Notes: a model not told the origin generated them from the sequence alone. DNA of 64,000 nt from JACVRN01 sp036389255 (GCA_036389255.1 DASVQI010000033.1:60943-124942); one strand, 5' to 3'; positions 27,533-36,463 are shown, counted from the first letter of the stretch. Translations and numbers: made by a program.

Positions 27533-28393
27533 CTATTCGGAGGGCTTGGTAGCGGTAGGAGACGGCCTCGGCCTGACGCCGGTGTTGGAGTTGTTGTTTC
27601 CGTTGCTATTCTCTTCGTCCCCTTCATCTCTGCGGCGTCGAGCCTCTTCCTGCTGAATCTTAGCCTTCTCGCCCTTGTAGATGCTGTTGAAGCGAGCCAA
27701 ATCCTCTTTGGCCTTATCCAGCGCGTCGCTGGCGCGATAGTTATCCGGGTCAAGCTCCGTGGCCTTCTCAAATGCTTTGACCGCGTCCTGATACTGGAAG
27801 AGACGGTTGTAGGCCACGCCAAGCTCGAAATACATGTCGGCGTTTTCAGGCTCAATCGTCACGGCTTTCTTCAGTGCCGCAACCGCTTCAAGATAAACCT
27901 TCGGCGCTTTCGCTCTGTCCTCCTGATAGTTCCCAAGCCTGACGAGCGCCTGTCCCATGATGTAGTAGCTTTGCGCGTCCTTCTGGTTCGTGCGCAGATA
28001 CTTTTCAAAGACATCCACGGACTTCTTGAAAGACTCTTCCGCCTCCTCGCGCTTGCCCGTGGCCATGTAAGCCAGACCGATTCTGAAATAGGCTTCGCCG
28101 TTGTTCGGGTCAAGCTCAATGGCCTTCTTATAAGCCTCTATGGCCTGTTCATCCTGGTCGTTCTTGTAAAGCTCGTTGCCCTCATTCAAAAGCCTCTGCG
28201 CTTGGGTCTGCTCCTGCGTAGGCTCGCTGCCGTTTCCGCTCAGGTTCGCGTTCGACTGGGTGTTGGCCGCTTGCTGGCCGCCGGACTTACACGCGGCGAG
28301 AGCGCAGGCGAGGCACAAGGCGAACAGGGCCGATAGAAACAGCCGCAACCCCTCTGCTTTATCCGGGGAGGAGAATTTCCGAGCATTTGTCAT
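27533..28393 (-). CDS. TPR-repeat lipoprotein
   Basis: 286 residues. The lipobox CALAAC gives Cys at about residue 35, so it is membrane-anchored after processing. A Gln/Asn/Ser linker is followed by about five tetratricopeptide repeats (residues 60-235), visible as AIEAYKKAIELDPNNGEAYF, AEESFKKSVDVFEKYL and AVKAFEKATELDPDNYRA. The last 45 residues are polar, Asn-rich and disordered. TPR lipoproteins act as scaffolds in envelope assembly or secretion. No partner is identified here. Confidence 0.88.
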   Translation of the reverse strand: MTNARKFSSPDKAEGLRLFLSALFALCLACALAACKSGGQQAANTQSNANLSGNGSEPTQEQTQAQRLLNEGNELYKNDQDEQAIEAYKKAIELDPNNGEAYFRIGLAYMATGKREEAEESFKKSVDVFEKYLRTNQKDAQSYYIMGQALVRLGNYQEDRAKAPKVYLEAVAALKKAVTIEPENADMYFELGVAYNRLFQYQDAVKAFEKATELDPDNYRASDALDKAKEDLARFNSIYKGEKAKIQQEEARRRRDEGDEENSNGNNNSNTGVRPRPSPTATKPSE

Positions 28394-28530
28394 AGCGTGT
28401 CACATTCTTACGCCAAACCCCGCCGGAGAGTCAAATCCAGAGAGGCTTGTGGCTCGCACCCGCGAGCCATTTCAGCAGCAGACGTGATAGAATCTCTGCT
28501 CGGACGAAAAGGAAAGAGACTTAAAAGACA

Positions 28531-28701
28531 ATGGCAACCTACACACCGCCGCCCTATTTTCCGCAAAGCTCTCTTGCGCCAGCAGACAAGAACCGCTACA
28601 GGAAATTCAAGCTGCTCATCTTCGGCCTCGGCCTGCTCCTTCTTCTCGCGCTTGGCGGAGCGGTCGTCGGCCTGATTTATCTGGTCAGGTGGCTATTCTA
28701 A
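28531..28701 (+). CDS. Small single-pass membrane protein
   Basis: 56 residues starting MATYTPPPYFPQSS, with a Pro-rich cytoplasmic-type head, a basic patch (KNRYRKFK), then one transmembrane helix (about residues 29-52, LIFGLGLLLLLALGGAVVG) and a short tail ending LVRWLF. AGGAAAGAG lies upstream, somewhat far from the ATG. Composition and hydrophobic pattern are convincingly protein-like. No family recognised. Confidence 0.65.
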   Translation: MATYTPPPYFPQSSLAPADKNRYRKFKLLIFGLGLLLLLALGGAVVGLIYLVRWLF

Positions 28702-28944
28702 AGCACGCCTGATTCGGTCAAGCGCCTGACCGGATTGCTGTCAAATTGCGTCATTTCTTCCATTCTTTCTGACCGACTAGATAGGATTTACACCCGCCCT
28801 CTTACCTCTTAAAAACTTAAGTCCCTTATCTACGCCATTTAGTTTCAAGCCGGGTTTGAGGCACCGTGATTGCTAAAGAATTGTCGGCATTGCCCCTCGT
28901 GTCGCCGCCTCAGCGTGCAAACTTTTCAACCCGACAAACTCCTT

Positions 28945-31428
28945 ATGGAACAATCAGGCATCCAACCATCGAACCGGAAATTCATGCAGGCCGCAATAGT
29001 TTTGGGGGCTCTGTCACTGCTTTTTACCCTCTACCTCTGGCCCGTGGCACAACTGGGCGTTCCCTTCTTTCTGCTGGCGCTTGTGGGCGTGCAGACCAGT
29101 TCGCGCTATTCAGTGCCTATCCCGCGCGGGCGGGGGCAGATTCGAGTCACGGACGCTTTCATCTTTCTCTCTATGCTTCTGTTCGGAGGCGACGCGGGCG
29201 TGCTCTTCGCGGCTCTGGTCGGCCTCTGCCTGTCGCTTCGTTCCGGCAAAGACACGCTTCAGTATCTGTTCAGCACGTCGCTGACGATATTAGCGGCTTT
29301 CGCGCTGGTCTGGAGTATGCGACTGGCTTTCGGCCCGGTCACGAATCTTGGTCAGGCGAATTACTCGCTGGCCTTCTTCGAAGCCCTGGGCCTCGCGATT
29401 CTTATTCAAGCGGCCTTTAGCTCGGCCATCATCACCTTCGGCGGCGCATACAAGATTCAGCAGGCGCTCTGGCGTACCGTCAGCACTATCTTCTTCTGGA
29501 ACGTGGCGGCCTACACCTTCGGTGTTATCGCCGCTCACATAGTCTCAATCCTTGTAGGCGCGATTGGCTACAACGCCTTCATGGTGGTAATCGCCCTCGC
29601 GGCTCTGGCTCACGCCGCCTTCCGCATGTACCTGCGGAACGTGGAAGAGCGTCACCCGCAGGAGCAGCGCGTAGGCGCAAAGATGAAGGACGATTCGGAG
29701 CGCTTCCGCTCGGCCTTCGACCACGCCGCGATAGGGATGGCGATTGTTTCCTCCGAAGGACGCTGGCTACAGGTCAACCGCTCGCTCTGCGGGCTGCTAG
29801 GCTATTCGGCGCGCGAGTTGATGATGACGGACTTTCTCAGCATCACTCACCCGGACGACCTCGGCACCGCGCTCTCTTCCATCAAAGAACTGATGAAGGG
29901 AAAGATTCCGTCGCACCAGATGGAGAAGCGTTACGTTCACAAACAGGGACACGAAGTCTGGGTGCTCTGGAACGTCTCCCTTGCTAGAGACGCTTACACT
30001 GGCACGGCTCACCTGATATTCCAGATTCAGGACATCACCGACCGCAAGCGTGCCGAAGAGCGCCTGCTTCACGACGCTTTCCACGATGCGCTGACGGGAT
30101 TGCCGAATCGTGCTCTCTTCATGGATCACCTCGGGCTGGCGATTGCGCGCTCCAAGCGCAACAACGAGCAGAAGTTCGCAGTCCTTTATCTTGACCTAGA
30201 CCGTTTCAAGATTATCAACGACTCTCTGGGCCACATGATTGGCGACCAACTGCTGGTGGGCATAGCCCGTCGTCTGGAAGAGTGCTTGAGGCCCGGCGAC
30301 ACCATTGCGCGTCTGGGCGGCGACGAGTTCGTGATTCTCATAGAAGACATCTCGGACGATTCGGACACAATCTACGTCGCGGAGCGCATTCAGAACGAGT
30401 TGACCGTGCCCTTTACGCTGAACGGGCGAGAGGTCTTTACCACCGTCAGCATAGGCATAGCGCCCGGCTCAAGCAGCTACGAGCGGGCCGAAGACATACT
30501 GCGCGACGCGGACACGGCCATGTACCGCGCCAAGACTATGGGCAAAGCGCGTCACGAGATTTTCGACAAGGCCATGCACGCCCGCGCCATGAATCTGCTG
30601 CAACTGGAGACGGACTTGAGGCGCGCGGTCGAGCGTAACGAGTTCTTCGTTCAGTACCAGCCGATTGTTTCTCTGGAGACGAGCCACCTGCGCGGCTTCG
30701 AGGCGCTAGTGCGCTGGAAGCACCCGGAGCGCGGGCTTATCTCTCCCATAGACTTCATCCCTGTGGCGGAAGAGACTGGGCTGATTGTGCAGATAGGCGA
30801 GTGGGTCTTGAGAGAGTCCTGCCAGCAGATGCAGCGCTGGCATACTATCTTTCCGTCAGACCCGCCCATGTTCATCAGCGTGAACCTGTCGGGCAAGCAG
30901 TTCACGCAGCCTGACTTAATCAGTGAGGTCGCAACCATTCTGGACGAGACGGGCCTGAACCCGCGCTCGCTCAAGCTTGAGATAACGGAGTCGGTCGTGA
31001 TGGAGAACATAGAGACGGCCACGGAGATGCTCAAGCAGTTGCGCTCGCTCGGAGTGAAGCTGAGCATAGACGATTTCGGCACGGGATATTCCAGCTTGAG
31101 CTACCTGCACCGCTTCCCGATTGACACGCTCAAGATTGACCGCTCGTTCGTCACACAGATGTCCGACAACAACGAGAACATGGAGATTGTGCGTACGGTC
31201 GTCATGCTAGCGCAGAATCTGGGCATGGATGTCGTGGCGGAGGGCGTAGAGACGACCGAGCAGTTATCGCTGCTGCAAAGACTGGGCTGCGAGTTCGGTC
31301 AGGGCTACTTCTTCTCCAAGCCTGTAGGGGCTTCCGTCGCGGAAAAGATTATCAGCGACACCTACTCGCTCCCGCAGATTGCCGTAGCCTCCAACAACCC
31401 GTCCAGAAAGGTCGTGCTCGTAGCATAA
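28945..31428 (+). CDS. Membrane PAS-GGDEF-EAL c-di-GMP protein
   Basis: About 827 residues from the ATG at 28945; a TTG at 28870 is possible, and neither has a strong SD sequence. Residues about 15-215 are a multi-helix membrane domain including RGRGQIRVTDAFIFLSMLLF, shared with the kinase at 62720. A PAS domain follows (about 245-370), then GGDEF (about 375-540; intact GGDEF, with an RPGD inhibitory site five residues before it) and EAL (about 550-810; FEALVRW, SIDDFGTGYSS, AEGVET). Both cyclase and phosphodiesterase sites look intact, so it may make or break c-di-GMP, controlling surface life or secretion. Confidence 0.9.
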   Translation: MEQSGIQPSNRKFMQAAIVLGALSLLFTLYLWPVAQLGVPFFLLALVGVQTSSRYSVPIPRGRGQIRVTDAFIFLSMLLFGGDAGVLFAALVGLCLSLRSGKDTLQYLFSTSLTILAAFALVWSMRLAFGPVTNLGQANYSLAFFEALGLAILIQAAFSSAIITFGGAYKIQQALWRTVSTIFFWNVAAYTFGVIAAHIVSILVGAIGYNAFMVVIALAALAHAAFRMYLRNVEERHPQEQRVGAKMKDDSERFRSAFDHAAIGMAIVSSEGRWLQVNRSLCGLLGYSARELMMTDFLSITHPDDLGTALSSIKELMKGKIPSHQMEKRYVHKQGHEVWVLWNVSLARDAYTGTAHLIFQIQDITDRKRAEERLLHDAFHDALTGLPNRALFMDHLGLAIARSKRNNEQKFAVLYLDLDRFKIINDSLGHMIGDQLLVGIARRLEECLRPGDTIARLGGDEFVILIEDISDDSDTIYVAERIQNELTVPFTLNGREVFTTVSIGIAPGSSSYERAEDILRDADTAMYRAKTMGKARHEIFDKAMHARAMNLLQLETDLRRAVERNEFFVQYQPIVSLETSHLRGFEALVRWKHPERGLISPIDFIPVAEETGLIVQIGEWVLRESCQQMQRWHTIFPSDPPMFISVNLSGKQFTQPDLISEVATILDETGLNPRSLKLEITESVVMENIETATEMLKQLRSLGVKLSIDDFGTGYSSLSYLHRFPIDTLKIDRSFVTQMSDNNENMEIVRTVVMLAQNLGMDVVAEGVETTEQLSLLQRLGCEFGQGYFFSKPVGASVAEKIISDTYSLPQIAVASNNPSRKVVLVA

Positions 31429-31453
31429 GAGCCGAACTTTCCCGGCACCTAAT

Positions 31454-31506
31454 AAAAATCAGAAGAGCGTAAGGTGGTTTGATGGCCTTACGCTCTTCTG
31501 ATTTTT
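31454..31506. terminator. Bidirectional terminator between convergent genes
   Basis: Perfect 21-base arms (left AAAAATCAGAAGAGCGTAAG plus G; right ends CTTCTGATTTTT) around an 11-base loop. It has A-rich and T-rich ends, and lies between convergent stops at 31428 and 31541. Confidence 0.92.
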
Positions 31507-31540
31507 CGGGCAGAGTTTTTACGGGGCAAGAGCGCCAAGT

Positions 31541-32185
31541 TCATTTGAGCTTCCGCTGTCTTTGCTCTTCCTCTTTCAGGCGGACTAATTTTTCTATGTC
31601 GGGCGTGACGAATTGCGCGTAACAGTCCGGGCAGATGCCGTGGCTGAACTGTGCTTCGGAGCGCCGGGCGATGTAGCTTTCGACCTGTTCCCAGTAGTTG
31701 CGGTCGTCTCGAATCTTCTTGCAGTAGGAGCAGATGGGCAGCAGCCCCTGCAACTGCTTGACGCGAGAGAGAGCCTCTTCAAGCTCTTCGACGCGCACGG
31801 CCAAACTTTGTTGCAGCTCGAGAATGCGCTCCCCTACCCTTATGCGTGCGCGCAGCTCGTTCGAGTCGAAGGGCTTGGTCAGGTAATCGTCAGCGCCTGC
31901 TTCAAGGCCCGTGACGACCTCCTTCGGCAGCGTCTTTGCCGTCAGAATGATGATGTAAAAGGGGCGCGCAGCCTCTCTCTGTTTCGCCCTGCGGCAGACC
32001 TCAAGCCCGTCCATGCCCGGCATCATGATGTCGAGCAACGCAAGCGGCGGCGCGTCCGCCTGTTGGAGCGCTTCCCATGCTTCGATGCCGTCTCGCACAG
32101 GCTGCGGCTCGTAGCCCCAGCGCTCAACCATTATCTCAAGCAAGTGGCGAGAGTCCGGCTCATCCTCGGCGATTAAGACTTTCAT
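31541..32185 (-). CDS. Response regulator with C-terminal four-cysteine domain
   Basis: About 214 residues from the ATG at 32185 (MKVLIAEDEPDS). The receiver domain (1-120) has AEDEP, phospho-acceptor Asp in LLDIMMPGMDG, and KPF. A short coiled coil (about 122-155) leads to LLPICSYCKKIRDDRNYW and FSHGICPDCY, a Cys-x2-Cys ... Cys-x2-Cys motif found at the end of many orphan response regulators and probably metal-binding. There is no DNA-binding domain and no adjacent kinase. Output is likely protein-protein; its convergent neighbour is the c-di-GMP protein. Confidence 0.88.
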   Translation of the reverse strand: MKVLIAEDEPDSRHLLEIMVERWGYEPQPVRDGIEAWEALQQADAPPLALLDIMMPGMDGLEVCRRAKQREAARPFYIIILTAKTLPKEVVTGLEAGADDYLTKPFDSNELRARIRVGERILELQQSLAVRVEELEEALSRVKQLQGLLPICSYCKKIRDDRNYWEQVESYIARRSEAQFSHGICPDCYAQFVTPDIEKLVRLKEEEQRQRKLK

Positions 32186-32370
32186 AATGTTCGCAGCTTC
32201 CAGACACCTATCCGAAAGTGAAGAAGTCGGAACAAGCGCCGCAAGAGTCTCTTTCCGTATTAAGCTCTCTCTGTTGGGGCCAATTACAGGAGGGGGCAAG
32301 GGCTTCGCTTTTCATCAAACTACTCTCAGGGGCAAAAGGTCAAGCTGGGAGAACTAAATTCAATCCCTCC

Positions 32371-32460
32371 GCGCCCCCTCTGCGTTCCTCCGCGTCTCTG
32401 CGGTGAGTGAGTTAAATCTTCATTCACCGCAGAGACGCGGAGGAACGCAGAGGGGGGCGC
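32371..32460. repeat. Family A repeat in inside-out arrangement, copy 3
   Basis: Here the two arms are inverted relative to other copies: 32371-32407 ends in CTCTGCGGTGAG and 32424-32460 begins TCACCGCAGAGACGCGGAGG, so the CACCGCAGAG ends face inward around a 16-base loop. The arms are 36 bases with one indel. The rest of the 32186-32488 gap (about 300 bases) holds the response-regulator promoter region and no gene. The glpD stop is at 32489. Confidence 0.88.
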
Positions 32461-32488
32461 TGAGATTTGTATTTAGGATACTACTGGA

Positions 32489-34057
32489 CTATTTCATCTC
32501 TTTGTATGCAAGGATTTCTCTTGCGGCACGCTCCTCGCTCCAGCCCAGATACTCGCGTGCGACCGAAGCGGCTTCTTCGATTACGTTCAGGCCCGCTTGC
32601 GGCCCCATGCCCGTCATGGTGCGCCGCAGCAGGCAGTCCGAGAGGGTCTGCGCCAGCTCCTGCTCGAAAGAGAAGAGGACTTCGGCGCGTATTGCTCCCG
32701 TAGCTTCATCCAGCAACTCAAGAAGCTCAGGCCGCCCCACGGCCATCTTCAGGACTTCCGGTGCGCGTGTGCCATAGACTCGCAGCAGATGCTCGCGCGA
32801 GCGCTCGTTGATTGAGCGCTCCTGTTTGAAGCCTTCGGCAAAGGATTCGTAGTCGGAGGCTCTCGCGCCGGGAAGAGGCGTCTGGGCCGTCAGGCAAGTA
32901 GGCGCGCGTCGGCCAAGCTTCTTAAAGATTAAATTGACAGCCTGCTCTGACAGGTTTCTGTAGGTGGTAATCTTGCCGCCGACTATGGAGAGTAGATTTT
33001 CAATCGCGGGCGCGTGGTCGTGTATGAAGTGGCGGCGTGTGATGCCCGCGTTTCTCGTCTCGCCTTCATGAAAGGGCAGAGGGCGCACGCCGGAATAGGT
33101 GTAAAGAACAGAGCGGCGAGTCAGTCCGGCCTGCGGGATGACGCGATTGGTTTCTCGCAGCAGGTAATCAATCTCCGCTTCATCGGCTTTGACCGAATCC
33201 AAGTCGCCTTCGAAGCGCGTGTCCGTCGTGCCGATTAGATAAAGGTCGTTCCAGGGGATGATAAAGAAGGGACGACCGTCGTCCGCAGCCTCTACGTAGA
33301 GCGCGTCGAGGGGCGCGCCGTCGAAGCCTCGCGTCACTATGTGGCTGCCCTTCGTCCCGCCGATTAGTCGAGGGAACGTAGCGCCTTCGACGCCCGCCAG
33401 CGCTTCGTCAACCCACGGGCCGCAGACGTTGACGAAGACCTGACCGCTCACTGTTTGCGCCGTCCCGTTGAATGTACTTACATACTCGGCCGCACGCACG
33501 CGCCCGCCCGCCGTCTCAAGCCTCCGCACGCGCGCGTAGGTCAGGATGGTAGCGCCGTGCGCCCGCGCGTCCAGTACATTTTCAAGAGTGAGCCGCTCCG
33601 GGTACTCAACCTGCGCGTCGTAGTAAAGAGCCGCGCCGCGCAAAGCTTCATGCGCGAGGCCCGGCGCACGCTCAAGCGTCTCGGAGCGCGACAGCATCCT
33701 GTGAGCCGAGAGCGTCTTATCGAAGGAGAGCGCGTCGTAAGCCAGCATCCCGGCGCGTATGGTCAGAGGGCCGCGCCTCTGCCGCTCGTAGATGGGGATG
33801 AGCATGGGCAGTGGCTTAACCAGATGCGGCGCTACCTTCAGAAGCCGCTCGCGCTCGCGCAGAGATTCGCGCACCAGCCCCAGCTCGCCGTGCTCAAGAT
33901 AACGAAGCCCGCCGTGAATCAGCCGCGTTGACCAGCCGGTCGTGCCGCCCCCTATATCGCCCTTATCCAGAAGCAGCACCTTGAGCCCGCGCATCGCGGC
34001 GTCGCGCGCAATGCCCGCCCCATTAATGCCAGCCCCTATCACAACCAAGTCAAACAT
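32489..34057 (-). CDS. glpD: FAD-dependent glycerol-3-phosphate dehydrogenase
   Basis: 522 residues. The N-terminus LVVIGAGINGAGIARDAAMR is the FAD-binding Rossmann motif; GGGTTGWSTRLIHGGLRYLE is the family signature; GGKITTYRNLSEQ at about residue 350 and the DAO C-terminal domain follow. It oxidises glycerol-3-phosphate to dihydroxyacetone phosphate and passes electrons to quinone at the membrane face. It sits 12 bases downstream of glpK on the same strand, giving a two-gene glycerol operon; no glpF transporter or GlpR-like regulator is visible nearby. Confidence 0.95.
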   Translation of the reverse strand: MFDLVVIGAGINGAGIARDAAMRGLKVLLLDKGDIGGGTTGWSTRLIHGGLRYLEHGELGLVRESLRERERLLKVAPHLVKPLPMLIPIYERQRRGPLTIRAGMLAYDALSFDKTLSAHRMLSRSETLERAPGLAHEALRGAALYYDAQVEYPERLTLENVLDARAHGATILTYARVRRLETAGGRVRAAEYVSTFNGTAQTVSGQVFVNVCGPWVDEALAGVEGATFPRLIGGTKGSHIVTRGFDGAPLDALYVEAADDGRPFFIIPWNDLYLIGTTDTRFEGDLDSVKADEAEIDYLLRETNRVIPQAGLTRRSVLYTYSGVRPLPFHEGETRNAGITRRHFIHDHAPAIENLLSIVGGKITTYRNLSEQAVNLIFKKLGRRAPTCLTAQTPLPGARASDYESFAEGFKQERSINERSREHLLRVYGTRAPEVLKMAVGRPELLELLDEATGAIRAEVLFSFEQELAQTLSDCLLRRTMTGMGPQAGLNVIEEAASVAREYLGWSEERAAREILAYKEMK

Positions 34058-34069
34058 AAAAGCAGTGCG

Positions 34070-35575
34070 TCACTCTTCTTTCGCCCAGCCTTTAGCGCAG
34101 GCGACGGCGCGCAGCCACCTGCCGTAGAGAGCTTCTCTTTCGTCTTCGCTCATCTGAGGCTCGTAGCGGCGCGCGAGCTTCCACTTCGAGTCAATCTCTT
34201 CGCGGCTCTCCCAGAAGCCGGTGGCGAGGCCCGCAAGGTAGGCTGCGCCGAGGCTCGTCGTCTCCGTGACGAGCGGAACGTCCACTGGCACTCCGAGGAT
34301 GTCGGCCTGAAACTGCATGAGGAAGCTGTTTGAGACTGCGCCGCCGTCGGCGCGAATCTCTCGCAAGGGGATGCCGGAATCGCGCTGCATGGCTTCCACC
34401 ACGTCGCGCGTCTGGTAGCACATGCTCTCAAGTGTGGCGCGCGCAAGGTGAGCGCGCGTGGTGCCGCGCGTGAGCCCTATGATTACTCCGCGCGCGTAAG
34501 CATCCCAGTGCGGCGCTCCCAAACCCGTCAGCGCAGGCACGAAATAGACTCCTTCGTTTGACTCGACCTGTCTCGCCAGAGCTTCTGTTTCCGAAGCCGC
34601 TTCTATCACCCGGAGCCCGTCTCGCAGCCATTGCACGGCCGCGCCCGTGATGAAGATTGAGCCTTCAAGCGCGTACTCTACAGGCTCGCTACCGATTCCC
34701 CACGCGATGGTCGTCAGCATCCCTTCGCGGCTCTCCACGGCCTTCCGGCCCGTGTTCATGAGAATGAAAGAGCCCGTTCCGTAAGTGTTCTTGGCGCGGC
34801 CTTCGCCGTAGCACGCCTGTCCGAAGAGCGCGGCCTGCTGGTCGCCAGCCACGCCAGCCACCGCGACGCTCGCGCCGAAAAAGACCCCCGGGTCTGTATG
34901 CCCGTAAACGTGCGCGGAAGGCATGACCTCCGGCAGGATTTCCGGCGGAACGTCCAGAGCTTCCAGCAGCTCCTCGTCCCACTTCAGCTTGTGAATGTTG
35001 TAGAGAAGCGTGCGCGAGGCGTTCGAGTAATCCGTGATGTGCGCCCGCCCGCCCGTCAATTTCCAGACGAGCCACGAATCAATCGTCCCGAAGGCTATCT
35101 GGCCCTGCCGCCCGCTCTCCCGCAAGCCCTCTGTGTTGTCGAGCAGCCACTTGACCTTGGTGCCGGAGAAGTACGGGTCAAGGACTAAGCCGGTCTTGCC
35201 GCGAAAGGAGTCGTCAAGGCCGCGCTCCTTCAGCTCGTCGCAGATGGGAGCGGTGCGTCTATCCTGCCAGACAATAGCCCGGCCGGTGGGCCTGCCAGTG
35301 CTGCGCTCCCAAAAGAGCGTAGTCTCGCGCTGGTTCGTGATGCCTATGGCGCGAACGTCCGAAGCGCGCACGCCCGTTTTCTCAAGCACTTCACGGATGA
35401 GCTTAAGGACGCCCGTCCAAATCTCTTCGGCGTCGTGCTCTACCCAGCCGGGCTGCGGGTAATGCTGAGTAAACTCGGAGTAAGAGAGCCCGCGAATAGA
35501 AGCTTCACGGTCAAACAGTATCACCTTTGTTCCCGTCGTCCCCTGGTCAATCGCCAGCACAAACCCTTCCGACAT
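34070..35575 (-). CDS. glpK: Glycerol kinase
   Basis: About 501 residues from the ATG at 35575, selected for GGAGGTG immediately upstream. AIDQGTTGTKVILFD is the FGGY-kinase phosphate motif, WVEHDAEEIW and NQRETTLFWERSTG are glycerol-kinase-specific, and GLGAPHWDAYARG with TRAHLARATLESMCYQTRD is the C-terminal signature. It phosphorylates glycerol with ATP to glycerol-3-phosphate, the substrate of the adjacent GlpD. The length is normal. The upstream region holds the 21-bp repeat array on the other side of the promoter. Confidence 0.96.
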   Translation of the reverse strand: MSEGFVLAIDQGTTGTKVILFDREASIRGLSYSEFTQHYPQPGWVEHDAEEIWTGVLKLIREVLEKTGVRASDVRAIGITNQRETTLFWERSTGRPTGRAIVWQDRRTAPICDELKERGLDDSFRGKTGLVLDPYFSGTKVKWLLDNTEGLRESGRQGQIAFGTIDSWLVWKLTGGRAHITDYSNASRTLLYNIHKLKWDEELLEALDVPPEILPEVMPSAHVYGHTDPGVFFGASVAVAGVAGDQQAALFGQACYGEGRAKNTYGTGSFILMNTGRKAVESREGMLTTIAWGIGSEPVEYALEGSIFITGAAVQWLRDGLRVIEAASETEALARQVESNEGVYFVPALTGLGAPHWDAYARGVIIGLTRGTTRAHLARATLESMCYQTRDVVEAMQRDSGIPLREIRADGGAVSNSFLMQFQADILGVPVDVPLVTETTSLGAAYLAGLATGFWESREEIDSKWKLARRYEPQMSEDEREALYGRWLRAVACAKGWAKEE

Positions 35576-35603
35576 CCGTTCACCTCCGACGACTCTAAAT
35601 AAC

Positions 35604-36275
35604 ATGAAAGGCAAGGTAAGAGAGAGAAGAAGCTATGACAAAACCCGCGCTACCGCAGCCTTTATCGGCCGGAAAATCGCTAAAATGGCCATTTCAGCCG
35701 CTTTTGACTCAATTTCATACAGTTCAGGCCCAATTTCCACTGTTACAATCGTAATTTCCGGCGTTACAGCCCCGATTTCCAGTGCTGCAATCGTAATTTC
35801 CGGTTGTGCAGACGGAATTTCCAAGAGTGCAGACGTGATTTACAGAGCTACAGATGACATTTCCATGTGTGCAGACGGAATTTCCAGATGTGCAGATTCA
35901 ATTTCCGGTGTTACAGACGCGGTTTCCATAGCTACAGATAGGATTTCCGGGTTTGCAGATGAGATTTCCGCGACAAAAGACGGTTTCGCAGGTTGTGCAG
36001 CTATGATTTATGGAGTTTCGGTAGTGGGTCAATTTCAAAAATCAGACTCACCGCAGAGACGCAGAGTGTCGCAGAGGGGGCGCGGAGAAAAGCATTCATC
36101 TCTCTCTGCGCTTACCTCAGCGTCTCTCTGCGTCTCTGCGGTGAATTACTCGTTTAGATTTCAAACTGAACCATTACCGCAGTTTCATTCTTCTTTGGAA
36201 AGCGTGGTCATGATTTCGGTGAAGCGCTCGACGTCCTTGCGTGTGCGCTCCATAGTGCGGCGGCTGTCCAGATAG
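35604..36275 (+). CDS. Doubtful open frame translating the 21-bp repeat array
   Basis: An ATG frame of 223 codons. Its residues about 30-141 are sixteen heptads of the type I-S-x-(V/A/C)-(T/A)-D-x, for example ISGVTDA, ISGCADG and ISRCADS. It then runs through a family A repeat and overlaps the minus-strand gene at 36185 by 91 bases, which argues against its full length. No SD sequence; GC is lower than in neighbouring genes. Because any repeat of 21 bases without a stop gives an open frame, the openness is weak evidence. One minus-strand frame is also partly open. I list it as possible rather than supported. Confidence 0.25.
   Translation: MKGKVRERRSYDKTRATAAFIGRKIAKMAISAAFDSISYSSGPISTVTIVISGVTAPISSAAIVISGCADGISKSADVIYRATDDISMCADGISRCADSISGVTDAVSIATDRISGFADEISATKDGFAGCAAMIYGVSVVGQFQKSDSPQRRRVSQRGRGEKHSSLSALTSASLCVSAVNYSFRFQTEPLPQFHSSLESVVMISVKRSTSLRVRSIVRRLSR
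35691..36026. repeat. Array of sixteen 21-bp degenerate tandem repeats
   Basis: Sixteen units follow in exact 21-base register without any insertion or deletion. Unit starts are 35691, 35712, 35733 and so on to 36006. The consensus is close to ATTTCCGGTGTTACAGACGG, one further base completing the unit. The ATTTCC start and the CAGA/CAAT core are best kept; the middle varies, and end units are most diverged. It lies between the glpK promoter and a family A repeat. 21 bases equals two helical turns or seven codons, so either repeated protein-binding sites or a heptad-repeat protein could explain the fixed length. Confidence 0.9.
36047..36145. repeat. Palindromic intergenic repeat, family A, copy 4
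   Basis: CTCACCGCAGAGACGCAGAG opens the element and CTCTGCGTCTCTGCGGTGAA closes it, with GGAGAAAAGC in the centre. It lies 21 bases after the 21-bp array and 40 bases from the stop at 36185. Confidence 0.9.
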
Positions 36276-36463
36276 GCTTTCCAGTGCGGAGTGTTGGTGA
36301 GCGCTCGCGTGGCGTCTTCATCAAGCACTTGGGCCATCAGCGCTATGAGGTCGCTGACGACGCGCGTGTGCTCAAGCAGGGATTCGATGATGGAGTAAGC
36401 CAGTCGCGCCTGTTCAAAATCGAGGTCGCGCGGCAAGGGCTTTTCCGAAGACTGTTCGCTCAT
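36185..36463 (-). CDS. Small all-helical protein, function unknown
   Basis: 92 residues, soluble, rich in charged and Leu residues (FEQARLAYSIIESLLEHTRV; RRTMERTRKDVERFTEIMTT), with predicted long helices. The start overlaps the stop of the YgfZ-like gene by four bases (ATGA), so it is translationally coupled to it. No family recognised. Confidence 0.72.
   Translation of the reverse strand: MSEQSSEKPLPRDLDFEQARLAYSIIESLLEHTRVVSDLIALMAQVLDEDATRALTNTPHWKAYLDSRRTMERTRKDVERFTEIMTTLSKEE

Noticed and set aside
28397..28675. Plus-strand frame overlapping the small membrane protein
   Set aside because: Less protein-like than the 56-residue frame at 28531, which has a proper transmembrane helix and a Shine-Dalgarno-like site.
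35691..36026. The 21-bp array considered as a CRISPR array or plasmid iterons
   Set aside because: Repeats are contiguous without spacers, and no replication initiator gene or cas gene is adjacent; a binding-site array remains possible but is not an origin by itself.
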